From NCBI RefSeq assembly GCF_958299795.1, contig NC_133207.1:4064618-4128617 (forward strand): 64,000 nt of DNA. Reading direction: 5' to 3'. The number at the start of each line of letters is the position of its first letter. Positions within the stretch are counted from its first letter, which is position 1. This DNA comes from Porites lutea. Lineage: Eukaryota > Cnidaria > Anthozoa > Scleractinia > Poritidae. The notes under the pieces are model-generated. The model was not told where the DNA came from. It searched no databases and worked only from the letters and a program-made list of their open reading frames with translations. Of this stretch, positions 34,860 through 46,559 are shown one piece after another. Position numbers and translations under genes: made by a program.

Positions 34860-35813
34860 TTAGATGACGTCCACTTGCCTGGTCTCTCTGCGACAAGAGC
34901 GACATCTGAAACAACCAAAATCATTTAAAAGCTTTTTTAATGCTTGTCTGTACTCTTGATTTAAATATCCATAAAGCAACCAGTTCATGGAAGAGTTGGC
35001 AAAAGTCAGCCACTTCACAATGCAATCGAAATAAAAACGATTGGGCAATACCATGAACCCATCCAAGGCATGGAAAATTAGAAACGGCAGAAAGGCCAAG
35101 GCGAAGAAACCAACCAGCAGGCCCACGGTTTTGGCTGATTTTCTAGACACTCGTAAAGCATTAGTCTCACGGTTGACCCATCCTTGGGTTCTGATTATTC
35201 TTCTTGCTTGCTGTTGAGATATTTGAAATATCTTCGCATACGTTAAGACACAGATAGCGAAAGGTACCAAAAGGTCAAAGACCATAAACAAAAGAGAGCT
35301 CTCTATCGGAGCGTGGAACGCATAGCAGAAATTTTGGTATGGTTGCGTCCAGATGTGATAACTTGCAATTCCGCTAAAAAAAGCAAAGATCCATAGGAGG
35401 GTCAACGAAACAACTACACTAAACGAAACGTCGCTGTAGTATTGGAAAGGACGTGAAATGGCCAACAAGCGATCTATGCCAATGGCGCACAGGTGACAGG
35501 CAGACGCGCTACCAAAAGACACATATAATGAACTCCAAACGTTGCAACCTATTTCTCCAAGAGGCCAGTATGGATGACACGAGAAATGCACAATTTCTGA
35601 GGGCATGGCGAATACAGCGAACAAGACATCCGCGGTTACAAGACTTAAGAAAAACAAGTTCGTCCTCGTACGCAAATTTTTGTTTAAAAGAAACGCAGAA
35701 TACACAAGGAAAGCGCCAAAAATTGTGAAAAGGATCAAAAGACATAATAGAAAACTTCCCCCAATAACAACGATGAGAGAATGCGAAGTTTCGTTTTGAG
35801 GTGCGGACAGCAT
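34860..35813 (-). CDS. Class A G-protein-coupled receptor, second copy (intact)
   Basis: The gene is a single-exon open frame of 317 residues with seven hydrophobic segments and an N-glycosylation site at N7 (NET). Helix 2 has D62, C90 precedes helix 3, and helix 3 ends IDRLLAIS (DRL at 114-116). Helix 1 lacks the usual GN (G33-A34 instead). Helix 6 reads FFALAFLPF without the usual CW of CWxP. Helix 7 reads NSSMNWLLY (277-281), with Trp in place of the Pro of NPxxY. The C-terminus is Cys/Arg-rich (CFRCRSCRR). These departures suggest unusual activation behaviour, but the frame is well conserved between copies. It is probably an orphan amine- or peptide-like receptor at the plasma membrane. 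It differs from the third copy by seven residues, all in the first half. Confidence 0.85.
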   Translation of the reverse strand: MLSAPQNETSHSLIVVIGGSFLLCLLILFTIFGAFLVYSAFLLNKNLRTRTNLFFLSLVTADVLFAVFAMPSEIVHFSCHPYWPLGEIGCNVWSSLYVSFGSASACHLCAIGIDRLLAISRPFQYYSDVSFSVVVSLTLLWIFAFFSGIASYHIWTQPYQNFCYAFHAPIESSLLFMVFDLLVPFAICVLTYAKIFQISQQQARRIIRTQGWVNRETNALRVSRKSAKTVGLLVGFFALAFLPFLIFHALDGFMVLPNRFYFDCIVKWLTFANSSMNWLLYGYLNQEYRQALKKLLNDFGCFRCRSCRRETRQVDVI

Positions 35814-36337
35814 TACGGTTTTTTTGGGAGGGGCAGCCGGGAGATTAACAGCAACTACCTTAGCTTTTTAAAGTCGTGAAACTGAGTGGGTTTTTGTGGG
35901 ACGTCTTGCAAATTCAAGCCCCTCCTTCCATCGCTGCAGGCTCGACTGGGATGAAGCTGTGGGTTTCTGAAAAAAAGTCTTCAAAACTGATGCGCTATAT
36001 TTGTTCTTTTGTTTGCCGTGCAAAATAATCAAAAATTAATTATGTAGTAGACAGCAGCATTAACCGCGAAACAATTACTTTTACCTTTTTTGTTGACCTA
36101 TGTCATTTATTTTATGACATTGAAAAGAACTTCATAAGCAGCTCCTCGATAAAACCCCATGCCTTTCTGAATAACCCTACCCCTTGTTTGCTTTCGTCGG
36201 TGATCCTAATTGAGTTTCGTGTCAACCATTGCCAATAGATAACCAGCAGTACTGCAAAACAACATATCCGAATGTGATTCTTCGCTTTTGTCAAGAACCT
36301 CTTTCAATTTCTCATCATGTTGCCGTCTAAACGGAAG

Positions 36338-36480
36338 TTAACGGAGAAGGAGATTATTATCAACGGATAGAGCGTTGCGTCAGGTTGGTCGCAAAGGGCA
36401 GGGTTCCATTCGCGGTCAAGCCTGAATATTTTCAGGTTCTTTTTCAATCGCTTAGGTTGTTCCTACAAATGAACAGAATC
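36338..36480 (+). mobile_element. tRNA-derived SINE-like element, copy 2
   Basis: This is the second-unit counterpart of 29080-29216, with the B-box-like GGGTTCCATTCGCGG and the same AAGCCTGAATATTTTCAGG hairpin. Confidence 0.5.
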
Positions 36481-37573
36481 ATTCTACTTTCGGCATATCT
36501 TCATTCGCAGATCACAACAACAACTTTATTGACTTTATCTTCGACATGAAGAATTCAGTACCAAAACAGTCAATACAATGACAAATGAAACAAAGTAAAA
36601 TAAAAGTTAAGAAAGAAAGAAAGTAACATCAACTATGTATTGAATATTATCATACAAGAAAAATTACGTGGCTATGTACGGCTTCTACGCCACTCGTATG
36701 GTAAGAAAGTTTAATTAGAGTTCGGATTTATAACAATTTAGGATATTTTCAATATAAGAGGCACTAAGATTTATGATGTTTTCATCGCATATACACATGA
36801 TATATATAAATAGTGCCTTGCAAATATGATATTATTAGTGGCAGACTAGATCTAGCCTGTTCCAGTGAAGAGATCTCAAAAACTACTGCGAAAACACACA
36901 GCCCTTCAGTTCTCCAGATCACGCGCGTCTTATTTTCGCTTGGCTCACAGGCTAGTCCGGCCTATAAGGGACGATTTTCAGGCGCTAATGTTGCAACAAA
37001 GGAAATAGGAGACGTCTGCACGCAGGCAAGCGCTAATGAGCATCAAACAGTACATGTAATATATTATCTTTAGGTTAATACATCTTCGCTATCTTTCCTT
37101 TTAGAGTAGCCTTTCGTGTTTCGCAACAATTCAGTCAAAGTTAGCCTATGATAGGCTTGTGAGCATACAAAAAGGGAGCAGATAGAACTATACTACCAAA
37201 AAATTATATGGACCAGCTAACAAAAAGTAATTAAATATATGGAGTCTTAGTTACTCTCAAGAGTCGTCCAAGACTATACGGGGTTCGTGCTGAACATGAA
37301 TGTTATACTTAGAATTTAAAGTATAATTTGTAGAATAGGGGGATGATATTGGAAATTTGCTGCAGTTTTAAAATTAAGATATTCTGGCGCTTGACAAGAT
37401 AGATTTTTTAGATCATTATTGGGGCCTTTTTACCAATGCAGCACTTAGGAATGCAGGAAAAGCAATGGATCACTTTAATAAATGATACATATTGGCACAA
37501 GAGTTAGAAAAAACGGGAAATCTACAACGGGATGTCAAAGAAAGTGGCTATTTCCAGCCAGGTGTATGCAAAA

Positions 37574-38020
37574 TTAAGACAAAATCCATTAGGCAATTGA
37601 GTTATTTTAATTTTCAGTGGAAAAAAACCGTGTACCAGAATAATTTCAAGCATATTGCATCCTTTTTCACACTTTTGAAGGGCTATCAATGTAATAAGTC
37701 GTACGAAATAACTCCGACGAAAAGGTTCTTATTGTAGCCCGAGAAAACAAACTTCAAAAGCCTCAAATTTCACAAAATGAAATCTTAGGAATGAAGATTT
37801 TACCTGTGTTTTCTCAATTCCTGTGAAATTTGAGATTTATTTTCTTGGTCTCCCGTTAGAAATTGTCTTTGGTGTTATTACAGATCACTTATTACATCTA
37901 TAGCCCTTGAAAAGTGTAAAAAAGAATGCGATATGGCTTAGAATATTCTGGTACAAGGTATTTTTGTCCACTGAAAATTAGAATCACTCATTGACAATTA
38001 CCTAATGGATTCTGACTTAA
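37574..38020. mobile_element. Foldback element with long arms, copy 2
   Basis: This is the counterpart of 30301-30710. It keeps about 40 bases around CACTTATTACATCTATAGCC at the inner edge of the right arm that the first copy lacks, making the arms symmetrical. Confidence 0.65.
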
Positions 38021-39593
38021 CGTGGCGACACTTACGTTTGGTAAATGTAGGAAAGATGACCATTAGGGGACAATCAAAGCCCTTTGAAAAGCGACCAATG
38101 AACTAGAAGCAGTCCGTCACTGATGTGCTAACCTCAACGGAAAGAAACGCGAGACGAAATGGACTTTAAATACTTGAATTGTTTACACGGAAGCAGTCTT
38201 CCGTCTTTTTTGGTAAATTATTCCCGTATAATTCTTATCGATAGGCTGGAAATTTTCTTTGTTTTGATTCAGAACTCGATCGGCATTTGTTAAGTCTTGG
38301 TAACCAATCCGTTCTCTTCAAAGCTGAGGCGTGGGCGCTAAGCAAGCGGTGAATACTCAATTATTACCCAAACCCCATGTTTCGTATAGCCCATGGACAG
38401 AAGTTGTAAAAAACCTTTTGAGTGGCGTTTCTTGAAACATTTTCAGTGTTAATAGACGATAAAAAGTTGAACTTTTAATTGCCGAACCATTGTCGTCCAA
38501 CCCAGTTCAACCACATGTTTTCCATATATGGTAAACATAATGATCAACCTAGCCCATGAAGGTAAATCAAAATGGCAGCAATTGAAATATAAGAAATTTT
38601 GTTGAAGTATTTGCATGAATTCGTTGAGAAATTACTTCTCGACGAAATTTATAGGCAGGCGATGTTACTCTCGTTTTAATACAGATTTAAAATTACTTGA
38701 ACAGGACATTCTTCAAAAACATCGTTACATCGATCGATCGACCTTTGCGTCCTACAAAACGCTTGAGGTGAATAATTTTTTGTGCCTTCGGGGCGTTTAT
38801 GCGTCAGGGAGGCAGGACGTAGAGCCAAGGAAAATCAATGAAACTGTAGAGGGAATGGATCAAATTTTAGTGTTAATTTACCACTACATTTATTTCTTGC
38901 ATCTAAAAAAGAGACATTCTATGAGTATCACTTATGAGTATAGTATAAACGTTCTCGCGAACGATACACCGGAAAACCGAACATCCAGTTGCAAGTTGTG
39001 AAAGATTTATTTTATTCTCTATTTCTACGACATATGCTACATCTGCATTACTAACCAAAGATTTATGCATTGAGATTTATGGTCATTTACGTGCTTCTGT
39101 CGTTTTAACTAGACCTGAAAATGTCACAATAATTTGTACTTCAGTTGTTGCACTAACATGAAATAGTTGACCTAAAGCACGTGAGTTCTAACCATTATCG
39201 ACTCGACTGCTGAGAGAAGTTAATCTAAAGTTAATAGAAGTCAATTACAGTAGCAAAGGATATAGATTCAGTGATTTATCCTACCTAGCTAATGGTATAC
39301 AATGTCCTTCCTTGGCTCACATCTTAGAATTCTTAACGACGTGAAGGATCTCGACGAAAACCTAAACCTGTAATATTATATGATCTTATGCTTGTCTAAC
39401 GTGAAGGACGGATACTTTTAACACTGCGTCGTAAAAGTGACTCCAGGGCATAAAAACTCTATAAAGGAATGATAAGGTATCTAGAGGACTTCTTGCTTTT
39501 GTTTTTAAAGTGTAATTATATCGATTGGTTATCTGGACTACCAATGTGATCATTCTTCTTAGAGAAAGTAGAGATTACTGAACATAACACTTA

Positions 39594-40601
39594 GTAGTAT
39601 ACTATGTTGAAAGATAAGCCCCATTTTGGATTTCCCGCATACTAATTTGGATTTCCTGCATACTAATTAAGTGCCTTCCTGCATACTAATTCGGTATAGG
39701 TTTTCTAATGAGCGTCTCTCTACTTCAATAGAAACAATAGGCTTGTCTAGACTCGCCCAGTAAGTAACTTGAGCCCGGTTTTCGGACCGTCTACTAAAAG
39801 GAAAACAGGAGCGGTCACCTAGCAACGCACTAAAAGGGAGAGGGGTAAGTAAAACATGGCTTGCTTTCTTTGACTATTTTAATAGATTTCTTTCAAATCG
39901 CTTTGTATTTGACTCTTTTTGTTTTAAACGGTATCTCTCTTGTGTTTTTATCGCTAGCAATTATTAGTCGCGTGTTCTAATTGATCCTTGTTAAGTTATT
40001 TGTTTTATAACAATACGTCAAGGTGCTCCCTTGGGTCTTTTCTGTAGAGCTAATTTGTATTCAACTTTGGGCTTGTGAACTCGCATAATTAAACTAACGG
40101 TGCGTGAAATTACAAGACTTTAATAGTTTTTCATTTCCTCGAGATAAAGCGGAGAAAACAGTTCTGTAATAGTCAGACAAAATTGACAAAGAGAGTTTTC
40201 AGCTCCAGTTTGTGTATATGTGAGTGTGTTTTATGTATCCGAGTTTTAGCGCTAAATAAAGACGTAAACTAAATTGAAATAAAGACTTTTCAACTCTACT
40301 TTCTGTATGTGTTTTGTTTATATATCTGAGTTTTAGCGCTAAATAAGATATAGAAATCCGTTTCTCGCGTTGCTAGGTGATCGCTCCCATTTTCCTTTTA
40401 ATAGACAGTCCGAAAACCGTGCTCAAGTTACTTACCGGGCGAGTCTAGGCAAGCCTATTGTTTCTATTGAAGTAGAGAGACGCTCATTAGAAAACCCATA
40501 CCGAATTAGTATGCAGAAAGGTACTTAATTAGTATGCAGGAAATCCAACTTAGTATGCGGGAAATCCAAAATGGGGCTTATCTTTCAACACAGTATACTA
40601 C
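39594..40601. mobile_element. 1.0-kb non-autonomous element with about 230-bp inverted repeats, copy 2
   Basis: This is the counterpart of 32281-33351 with both arms complete, reaching inward to the CTAGCAACGC phrase (left arm ending near 39827, right arm starting near 40370). It is the better copy for defining the element. Flanking AACACTTA and TACACTTA are the same as in copy 1, as expected if the insertion predates the duplication. Confidence 0.75.
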
Positions 40602-42103
40602 TACACTTACAATAAATCGTTTCACTTTGTTAAAAGTACTCGACAGAGTTATTCAAATACGTTATACGGGGGAAAACTATTTTCAGACTACTTTAAAACT
40701 GTTTCTTGACAATTAACCTTCAGAATCTAAATAAGAACACTAATACGAATGACCCTCTTTACTTTTAGCGGGCTCGTGCTCTAGGCAAGACGCTGAAAAT
40801 CTGTCTGAAATGGTGGTGCAAATCTATTATATATTATTTCATTATACGCAACAGTATGGCAAATTTGATACGAAATATGTGATTTATGAAAGAGAAAAAA
40901 AATCATGACTCTCTTGAAACTACTTGCTGTTGTATTCCCTATTGTGTTCACCGTAAATTGATCACAGAAAAAAACAACAATCTTTGTATGAGTTCATATC
41001 GCTGTCTCTACTAAGCTATCGCGTCTTCTTCATGGGCATTCCATAACTTCTAATCTGTTTTTCTTTAAACGTTGTTCATACGTCAGAAATTTTCTGTGGC
41101 GAGCACTCAGTTGTGTTGAGTCCCCGTAAAAGTAAAGGAAGCCATACAAATGCACCGAGTTGATATCACGTTTTAACTTACATGAATTCGCAACAAATTA
41201 CATACTCCTCTTCATCTTTTTGGTTACAAATTTCACAGAACAGTTTTCTAGACTGAGCTTTAGACATATGGTTGCAAATTCTCAGATTTTCTCTGGAATT
41301 TAAGTGTGATTTCACTGTTGAAATGAGGCTCAATTCTCAGTTCGAAAAGTCTTGCCTATTCTAACGGTAATCCGGAATGCTAATCCTAAAACAGAGCTGT
41401 AGTGAGCACTCGGCTGAAAACCTCATAATGAGAGTGAAATGTAGCTTACTTGAGTAAATGTCCATAATAAAAGAGAAGAACCTCCTACATTCAAACTTCA
41501 CGGCTTCGAATTCATCGCGTTCATACTTCAAACGACGCCTTCGCATGCATTAGGCTCAGAACTGTAGCCAACTGCTCGTAAACCACAGCTACTTGCAACT
41601 GGGTCACCAGACGTTCTTCCAAATACTTCAGGATGTTTTTAGCGATACAATCTATTGTAACTTCTATAATAAAACTGAGTTTACGACTAAAAAGAAACGT
41701 TGAAAACTTTGTTGACAGTGGACTATGGACCCTGATCACGTGAACGAGTCACACCACTGTGGCCTCACCTGCGCTTACCCACAAAAATACAAAAAACACG
41801 GTATTTTTCATAAACCACCATTAAAATACATTGCCTATAGCTTGAAAAAGTGACTTTAATTCCGAAGAGAAACGTTATACGGACCGTAAACGCCATGGCA
41901 ACTGCAGAACACTTCACCAAGCATTTCGGATCGATTCGGACATTTCTTGCGAGGCTGGCAGAGTTCTAGAGAACATTCAAGCTAAACTTATTAAAAATGA
42001 AGTCATAAGGATTAATAATGTACATATGTACAAATGTATAGATTCAGCAAATATTTTGAGCTAGCACTGAGACGAGTATTTCAGTTCAAGATATCGTATG
42101 TCC

Positions 42104-43057
42104 TTAGATGACGTCCACTTGCCTGGTCTCTCTGCGACAAGAGCGACATCTGAAACAACCAAAATCATTTAAAAGCTTTTTTAATGCTTGTCTGTACTCT
42201 TGATTTAAATATCCATAAAGCAACCAGTTCATGGAAGAGTTGGCAAAAGTCAGCCACTTCACAATGCAATCGAAATAAAAACGATTGGGCAATACCATGA
42301 ACCCATCCAAGGCATGGAAAATTAGAAACGGCAGAAAGGCCAAGGCGAAGAAACCAACCAGCAGGCCCACGGTTTTGGCTGATTTTCTAGACACTCGTAA
42401 AGCATTAGTCTCACGGTTGACCCATCCTTGGGTTCTGATTATTCTTCTTGCTTGCTGTTGAGATATTTGAAATATCTTCGCATACGTTAAGACACAGATA
42501 GCGAAAGGTACCAAAAGGTCAAAGACCATAAACAAAAGAGAGCTCTCTATCGGAGCGTGGAACGCATAGCAAAAATTTTGGTATGGTTGCGTCCAGATGT
42601 GATAACTTGCAATTCCGCTAAAAAAAGCAAAGATCCATAGGAGGGTCAACGAAACAACTACACTAAACGAAACGTCGCTGTAGTATTGGAAAGGACGTGA
42701 AATGGCCAACAAGCGATCTATGCCAATGGCGCACAGGTGACAGGCAGACGCGCTACCAAAAGCCACATATAATGAACTCCAAACGTTGCAACCCATTTCT
42801 CCAAGAGGCCAGTATGGATGACACGAGAAATGCACAATTTCTGAGGGCATGGCGAATACAGCGAACAAGACATCCGCGGTTACAAGACTTAAGAAAAACA
42901 AGTTCGTCCTCGTACGCAAATTTTTGTTTAAAAGAAACGCAGAATACACGACGAAAGCGCCAAAAATCGTGAGAAGGATCAAAAGACATAATAGAAAACT
43001 TCCCCCAGTAACAACGACGAGAGAATGCGAAGTTTCGTTTTGAGGTGCGGACAGCAT
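42104..43057 (-). CDS. Class A G-protein-coupled receptor, third copy (intact)
   Basis: The gene is a single-exon open frame of 317 residues, nearly identical to the 35813 copy. Differences are confined to the first 100 residues (for example IVVIGG versus VVVTGG, ILFTIFGAFL versus ILLTIFGAFV, GEIGC versus GEMGC, YVSF versus YVAF). From about residue 100 to the end the two proteins are the same. It has the same motif profile: D62, C90, DRL 114-116, no GN in helix 1, NWLLY instead of NPxxY, and a Cys/Arg-rich tail. An intact frame after a duplication that left 2-3% difference elsewhere suggests it is still expressed, though recent origin alone could explain this. Confidence 0.85.
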   Translation of the reverse strand: MLSAPQNETSHSLVVVTGGSFLLCLLILLTIFGAFVVYSAFLLNKNLRTRTNLFFLSLVTADVLFAVFAMPSEIVHFSCHPYWPLGEMGCNVWSSLYVAFGSASACHLCAIGIDRLLAISRPFQYYSDVSFSVVVSLTLLWIFAFFSGIASYHIWTQPYQNFCYAFHAPIESSLLFMVFDLLVPFAICVLTYAKIFQISQQQARRIIRTQGWVNRETNALRVSRKSAKTVGLLVGFFALAFLPFLIFHALDGFMVLPNRFYFDCIVKWLTFANSSMNWLLYGYLNQEYRQALKKLLNDFGCFRCRSCRRETRQVDVI

Positions 43058-43582
43058 TACGGTTTTTTTGGGAGGGGCAGCCGGGAGATTAACAGCAACT
43101 ACCTTAGCTTTTTAAAGTCGTGAAACTGAGTGGGTTTTTGTGGGACGTCTTGCAAATTTAAGCCCCTCCTTCCATCGCTGCAGGCTCGACTGGGATGAAG
43201 CTGTGGGTTTCCGAAAAAAAAGTCTTCAAAACTGATGCGCTATATTTGTTCTTTTGTTTGCCGTGCAAAATAATCAAAAATTAATTATGTAGTAGACAGC
43301 AGCATTAACCGCGAAACAATTAATTTTACCTTTTTTGTTGACCTATGTCATTTATTTTATGACATTGAAAAGAACTTCATAAGCAGCTCCTCGATAAAAC
43401 CCCATGCCTTTCTGAATAACCCTACCCCTTGTTTGCTTTCACCGGTGATCCTAATTGAGTTTCGTGTCAACCATTGCCAATAGATAACCAGCAGTACTGC
43501 AAAACAACATATCCGAATGTGATTCTTCGCTTTTGTCAAGAACCTCTTTCAATTTCTCATCATGTTGCAATCTAAACGGAAG

Positions 43583-43725
43583 TTAGCGGAGACGGAGATT
43601 ATTATCAACGGATAGAGCGTTGCGTCCGGTTAGTCGCAAAGGTCAGGGTTCCATTCCCGGTCAAGCCTGAATATTTTCAGGTTCTTTTTCAGTCGCTTAG
43701 GTTGTTCCTACAAATGAACAGAATC
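43583..43725 (+). mobile_element. tRNA-derived SINE-like element, copy 3
   Basis: This is the third-unit counterpart, with the B-box-like GGGTTCCATTCCCGG and the same downstream hairpin. Confidence 0.5.
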
Positions 43726-44376
43726 ATTCTACTTTCGGCATATCTTCATTCGCAGATCACAACAACAACTTTATAGTTGACTTTATCTTCGACAAGAAGA
43801 TTTCCGTACCAAAACAGTCAATACAATGACAAATGAAACAAAGTAAAATAAAAGTTAAGTAAGAAAGAAAGGAACATCAACTATATATTGAATATTATCA
43901 TAAAAGAAAAATTACTTGGCTATGTCAGCTTCTACGCCACTCGTATAAAAGAAAGAAAGAAAGAAGTAAGAAAGTTTAATTAGTGTTCGGATTTATAACA
44001 ATTTACGATATTCTCAATATAAGAGGCACTAAGATTTATGATGTTTTCATCGCACATAGACATGATATATAAAAATAGTGCCTTGCAAATACGATATTTT
44101 TTAGTGGCAGAGTGGATCTAGCCTGTTCCAGGCTCCTAATGTGAAGAGGTCGCAAAAACTACTGCGAAACCTCACAACCCTTTAGTTCTCCAGATCACGC
44201 GCGTCTTATTTTCGCTTGGCTCACAGGCTAGTCCGGCCGATAAGGGACAATTTTCAGGCGCTAATGTTGCAACAAAGGAAATAGGAGACGTCTGCACGCA
44301 GGCAAGCGCTAATGGGCATCAAACAGAACATGTAATACATTATCTTTACGTTAATACGTCTTCGCTATCTTTCCTT

Positions 44377-45280
44377 TAAACATTAAACACTTATTTCGAT
44401 CTATTTACGTTGCTATAAGGACATAAAGTATAGTTTTAAATTTTGATTTAAATTGGATACTATGCGGATTTTCCTGTTATCGTTTTTAGTTCTAAAATAT
44501 ATGCAAACTATGTATCCGAAATTTAAACTGGTCAATAATTTTGCAAAGCATATTTTTCGTCTTCTAAACACGCGAATGTCCGCTCTGTCGCGCGGCCAAA
44601 TTGACAAGTATGACGTGGAATGATTTTCAAGAATGTAGAATAATTAACAAGATGGAGGAAAATACAAAGGATTGTCATTGTCGGAACCCCTTCCTCCTCC
44701 CACCCAATCATCTTCAGAATCTTCATTTACTTAGCTATAGCTTCGTTAAAGTCAGTTACATTGCTTAATTCCACACAGGACAAAGCGATGAACAGAATCG
44801 GAAGCAAAGGCTGAGTAAACTAACTGACGTCAGAAGACGTCATCAGCCTTTCTTTGGTCTTTTACTCGTTCCCAGTCTCTGGAACATTTCTGACGGGAAA
44901 AAAGGAGTTTTTGGATAGCCAAAATTCAAGAAGTTTTTTGGGGATGTATTTTCAAAGTTCACAATTGTTAATTAAACTTAAATTTTGTGTCATATACACT
45001 TTAATAGGGTCAGAAACCTGAGATGAAATGTTAAACGCTTCCTTTCGGGAAGAAGATTCGGCTCAAGTGACTGTAATTCTTCTTCCTCTTTGTTTTACAT
45101 CTTGGCTTTATTTTTTAAAATCATCAACAACAGTACCCAAGGTAATTCGTCATTACAATATTGTTTGCCTTTGAGGTGAGCTCAGGAACGTGACAAAGAG
45201 CATAGTAACAAATACTAACGTCGACTTATTTTTTTTCTTGTGAAAGAAAATGCTTTTATTTTCTTTGCCACTGAAAAATC
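44377..45280. other. Intergenic, no gene seen
   Basis: Unique sequence to the right of the tandem array. Open frames here are short and lack motifs. Confidence 0.45.
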
Positions 45281-45966
45281 ATTATGGATCATTTTATGTT
45301 TCTGGGAAACTGCCCATCGACCCCTCCCCTAAGCCAACATCAACACTTACTTCTCACTTAGGGCTGGTTTACATGGAGGTGGGGACCCCAGGTAGGTGAG
45401 GTAACCCACCTGTCCATACAATCTCTCATTTTACTTAGTTAACGTTTACATGATAGGTGGGGTGACCTGCCTAGGCGGATAGCCCGGTCTGCCAGACCGG
45501 GTAACCCTCTCAGCCGGGATCAAATTTTGCCATGTAAACGTTTCAAGGGGACGGTATCCCGCCTAGCCAGGGTCGGGTTCGGAATACATAAAATTCGCGC
45601 AAAATTCATTTTGGCCGTGGCTTTGCATCATTATTAACGGTAGCAATAGAAAGCCACAGCACTGAAGGTTGCAGCAAGAGAAGCACGTGAGTGTAGAAGA
45701 GCATTAATCGCCAAAACACGAGGTTTGCCAGCATTTTTCTTGTTTACGTGCTTAGCAACCATTCAATAATCTTGAAAATGCGCACCCCGGGATGGCGGGG
45801 TTGTAAGATTACATGTAAAGGAGGGTTATTTTTTACCCCACCTAAGCGGGTTACCTCACCTACCTGGGGTCCCCCACTTCCACGTAAACAGGCCCTTAGG
45901 GCAAAGTGTTGGCTTAGGAGAGGGGCAGGTGGGCAGTTTGCCAGAAACGTATTATCATCCATTATT
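45281..45966. mobile_element. Hairpin MITE split by a second MITE
   Basis: The outer arms pair from ATTATGG... through GTTTCTGG, AACTGCCC, CCCCTCCCCTAAGCCAACA and ACACTT on the left with their inverse on the right (45901-45966). Removing 45361-45895 and one TTA leaves a continuous palindrome of about 150 bp, so the outer element was there first. Confidence 0.75.
45361..45895. mobile_element. PIF/Harbinger-like MITE with TTA target duplication
   Basis: The left end GGGCTGGTTTACATGG and the right end CCACGTAAACAGGCCC are inverted repeats. Pairing continues through GGGGACCCCAGGTAGGTGAG. Flanking TTA at 45358-45360 and 45896-45898 is a 3-bp duplication. The GGGC-type start and the 3-bp TTA fit PIF/Harbinger. 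At 535 bp it has no transposase. Confidence 0.8.
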
Positions 45967-46104
45967 TTTTTACTGCTATAAGGCAATCTCAAATTCCACA
46001 ATTAATATATCACAGTTCAGGCGTATGTTGAAGATGGGTGGGCGTTTAGAATGTCCTGTCTGAAGTCCCCATATTTGACTTCAAAGCCAGTGGAAGACCC
46101 TCCC

Positions 46105-46490
46105 CATAGCAGGCGTTATGCGCTTGGTGCTTGCGGATTGCATAATTGCATAAATATGCAATTATTATGTAATTATGTGGATTAACAAGCCATATCTCCA
46201 GCACTAGCCATAGTGTTTGAGAATATGACCCCTGCGAACCAGGCATTCGTCTCTGTAACTAGACTGCAATATATACAAGGAGGAAATAACTTCTAACGCA
46301 GCCAGATATTTCCCCGTTACCTCATGAATAGTGAAGACTTGTATTGTCTCCATAGCAGGCTCATTGCGCTAATTGCATTGCATAATTGCTTATGTAATTA
46401 TGCGGGATTACGCGTCATATCTCCTGCACTTTCGATAGTGTTTGAGAATATGACCCCTGTGAGCGACGCATTAATCTCCTTGGAAACAAT
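46105..46490. repeat. Diverged direct repeat, two units
   Basis: Units at about 46105-46255 and 46348-46485 share CCATAGCAGGC, GCATAATTGC, GTGTTTGAGAATATGACCCC and a terminal ATCTC or GTCTC. A CTCATGA...GACTTGTATTGTC phrase at 46321 and again near 46634 suggests a third partial unit. The nature of the repeat is unknown. Confidence 0.55.
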
Positions 46491-46559
46491 CTCTAACGCA
46501 GAAGTATCAGGAATCCGATGTGTTTCATAGACAGTCTTTTATGAGAGACATCACTTGGA

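Larger units (their letters stand above)
28050..44376. repeat. Tandem segmental duplication, unit about 7.25 kb, two full copies and one partial
   Basis: The block 28050-35334 repeats as 35335-42578 and again, partly, as 42579-44376. Receptor start codons are 7270 and 7244 bp apart. Recurring markers are the SINE (about 29080, 36340, 43590), a 30301/37574 foldback, a 32281/39594 inverted-repeat element, and the receptor halves. The left edge lies inside the receptor coding region, so each internal boundary rebuilds a full receptor. The right edge of the third copy is near 44376, after the phrase CTTCGCTATCTTTCCTTT. Most differences are scattered single bases and small indels. Confidence 0.9.

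Noticed and set aside
38615-39001. 128-residue open frame in the second duplicated unit
   Set aside because: The matching frame in the first unit has a stop and other changes, there are no motifs, and the base differences do not look coding.
45744-46001. Open frames on both strands at 45.75-46.0 kb
   Set aside because: They lie in the inverted repeat of the nested MITE pair.
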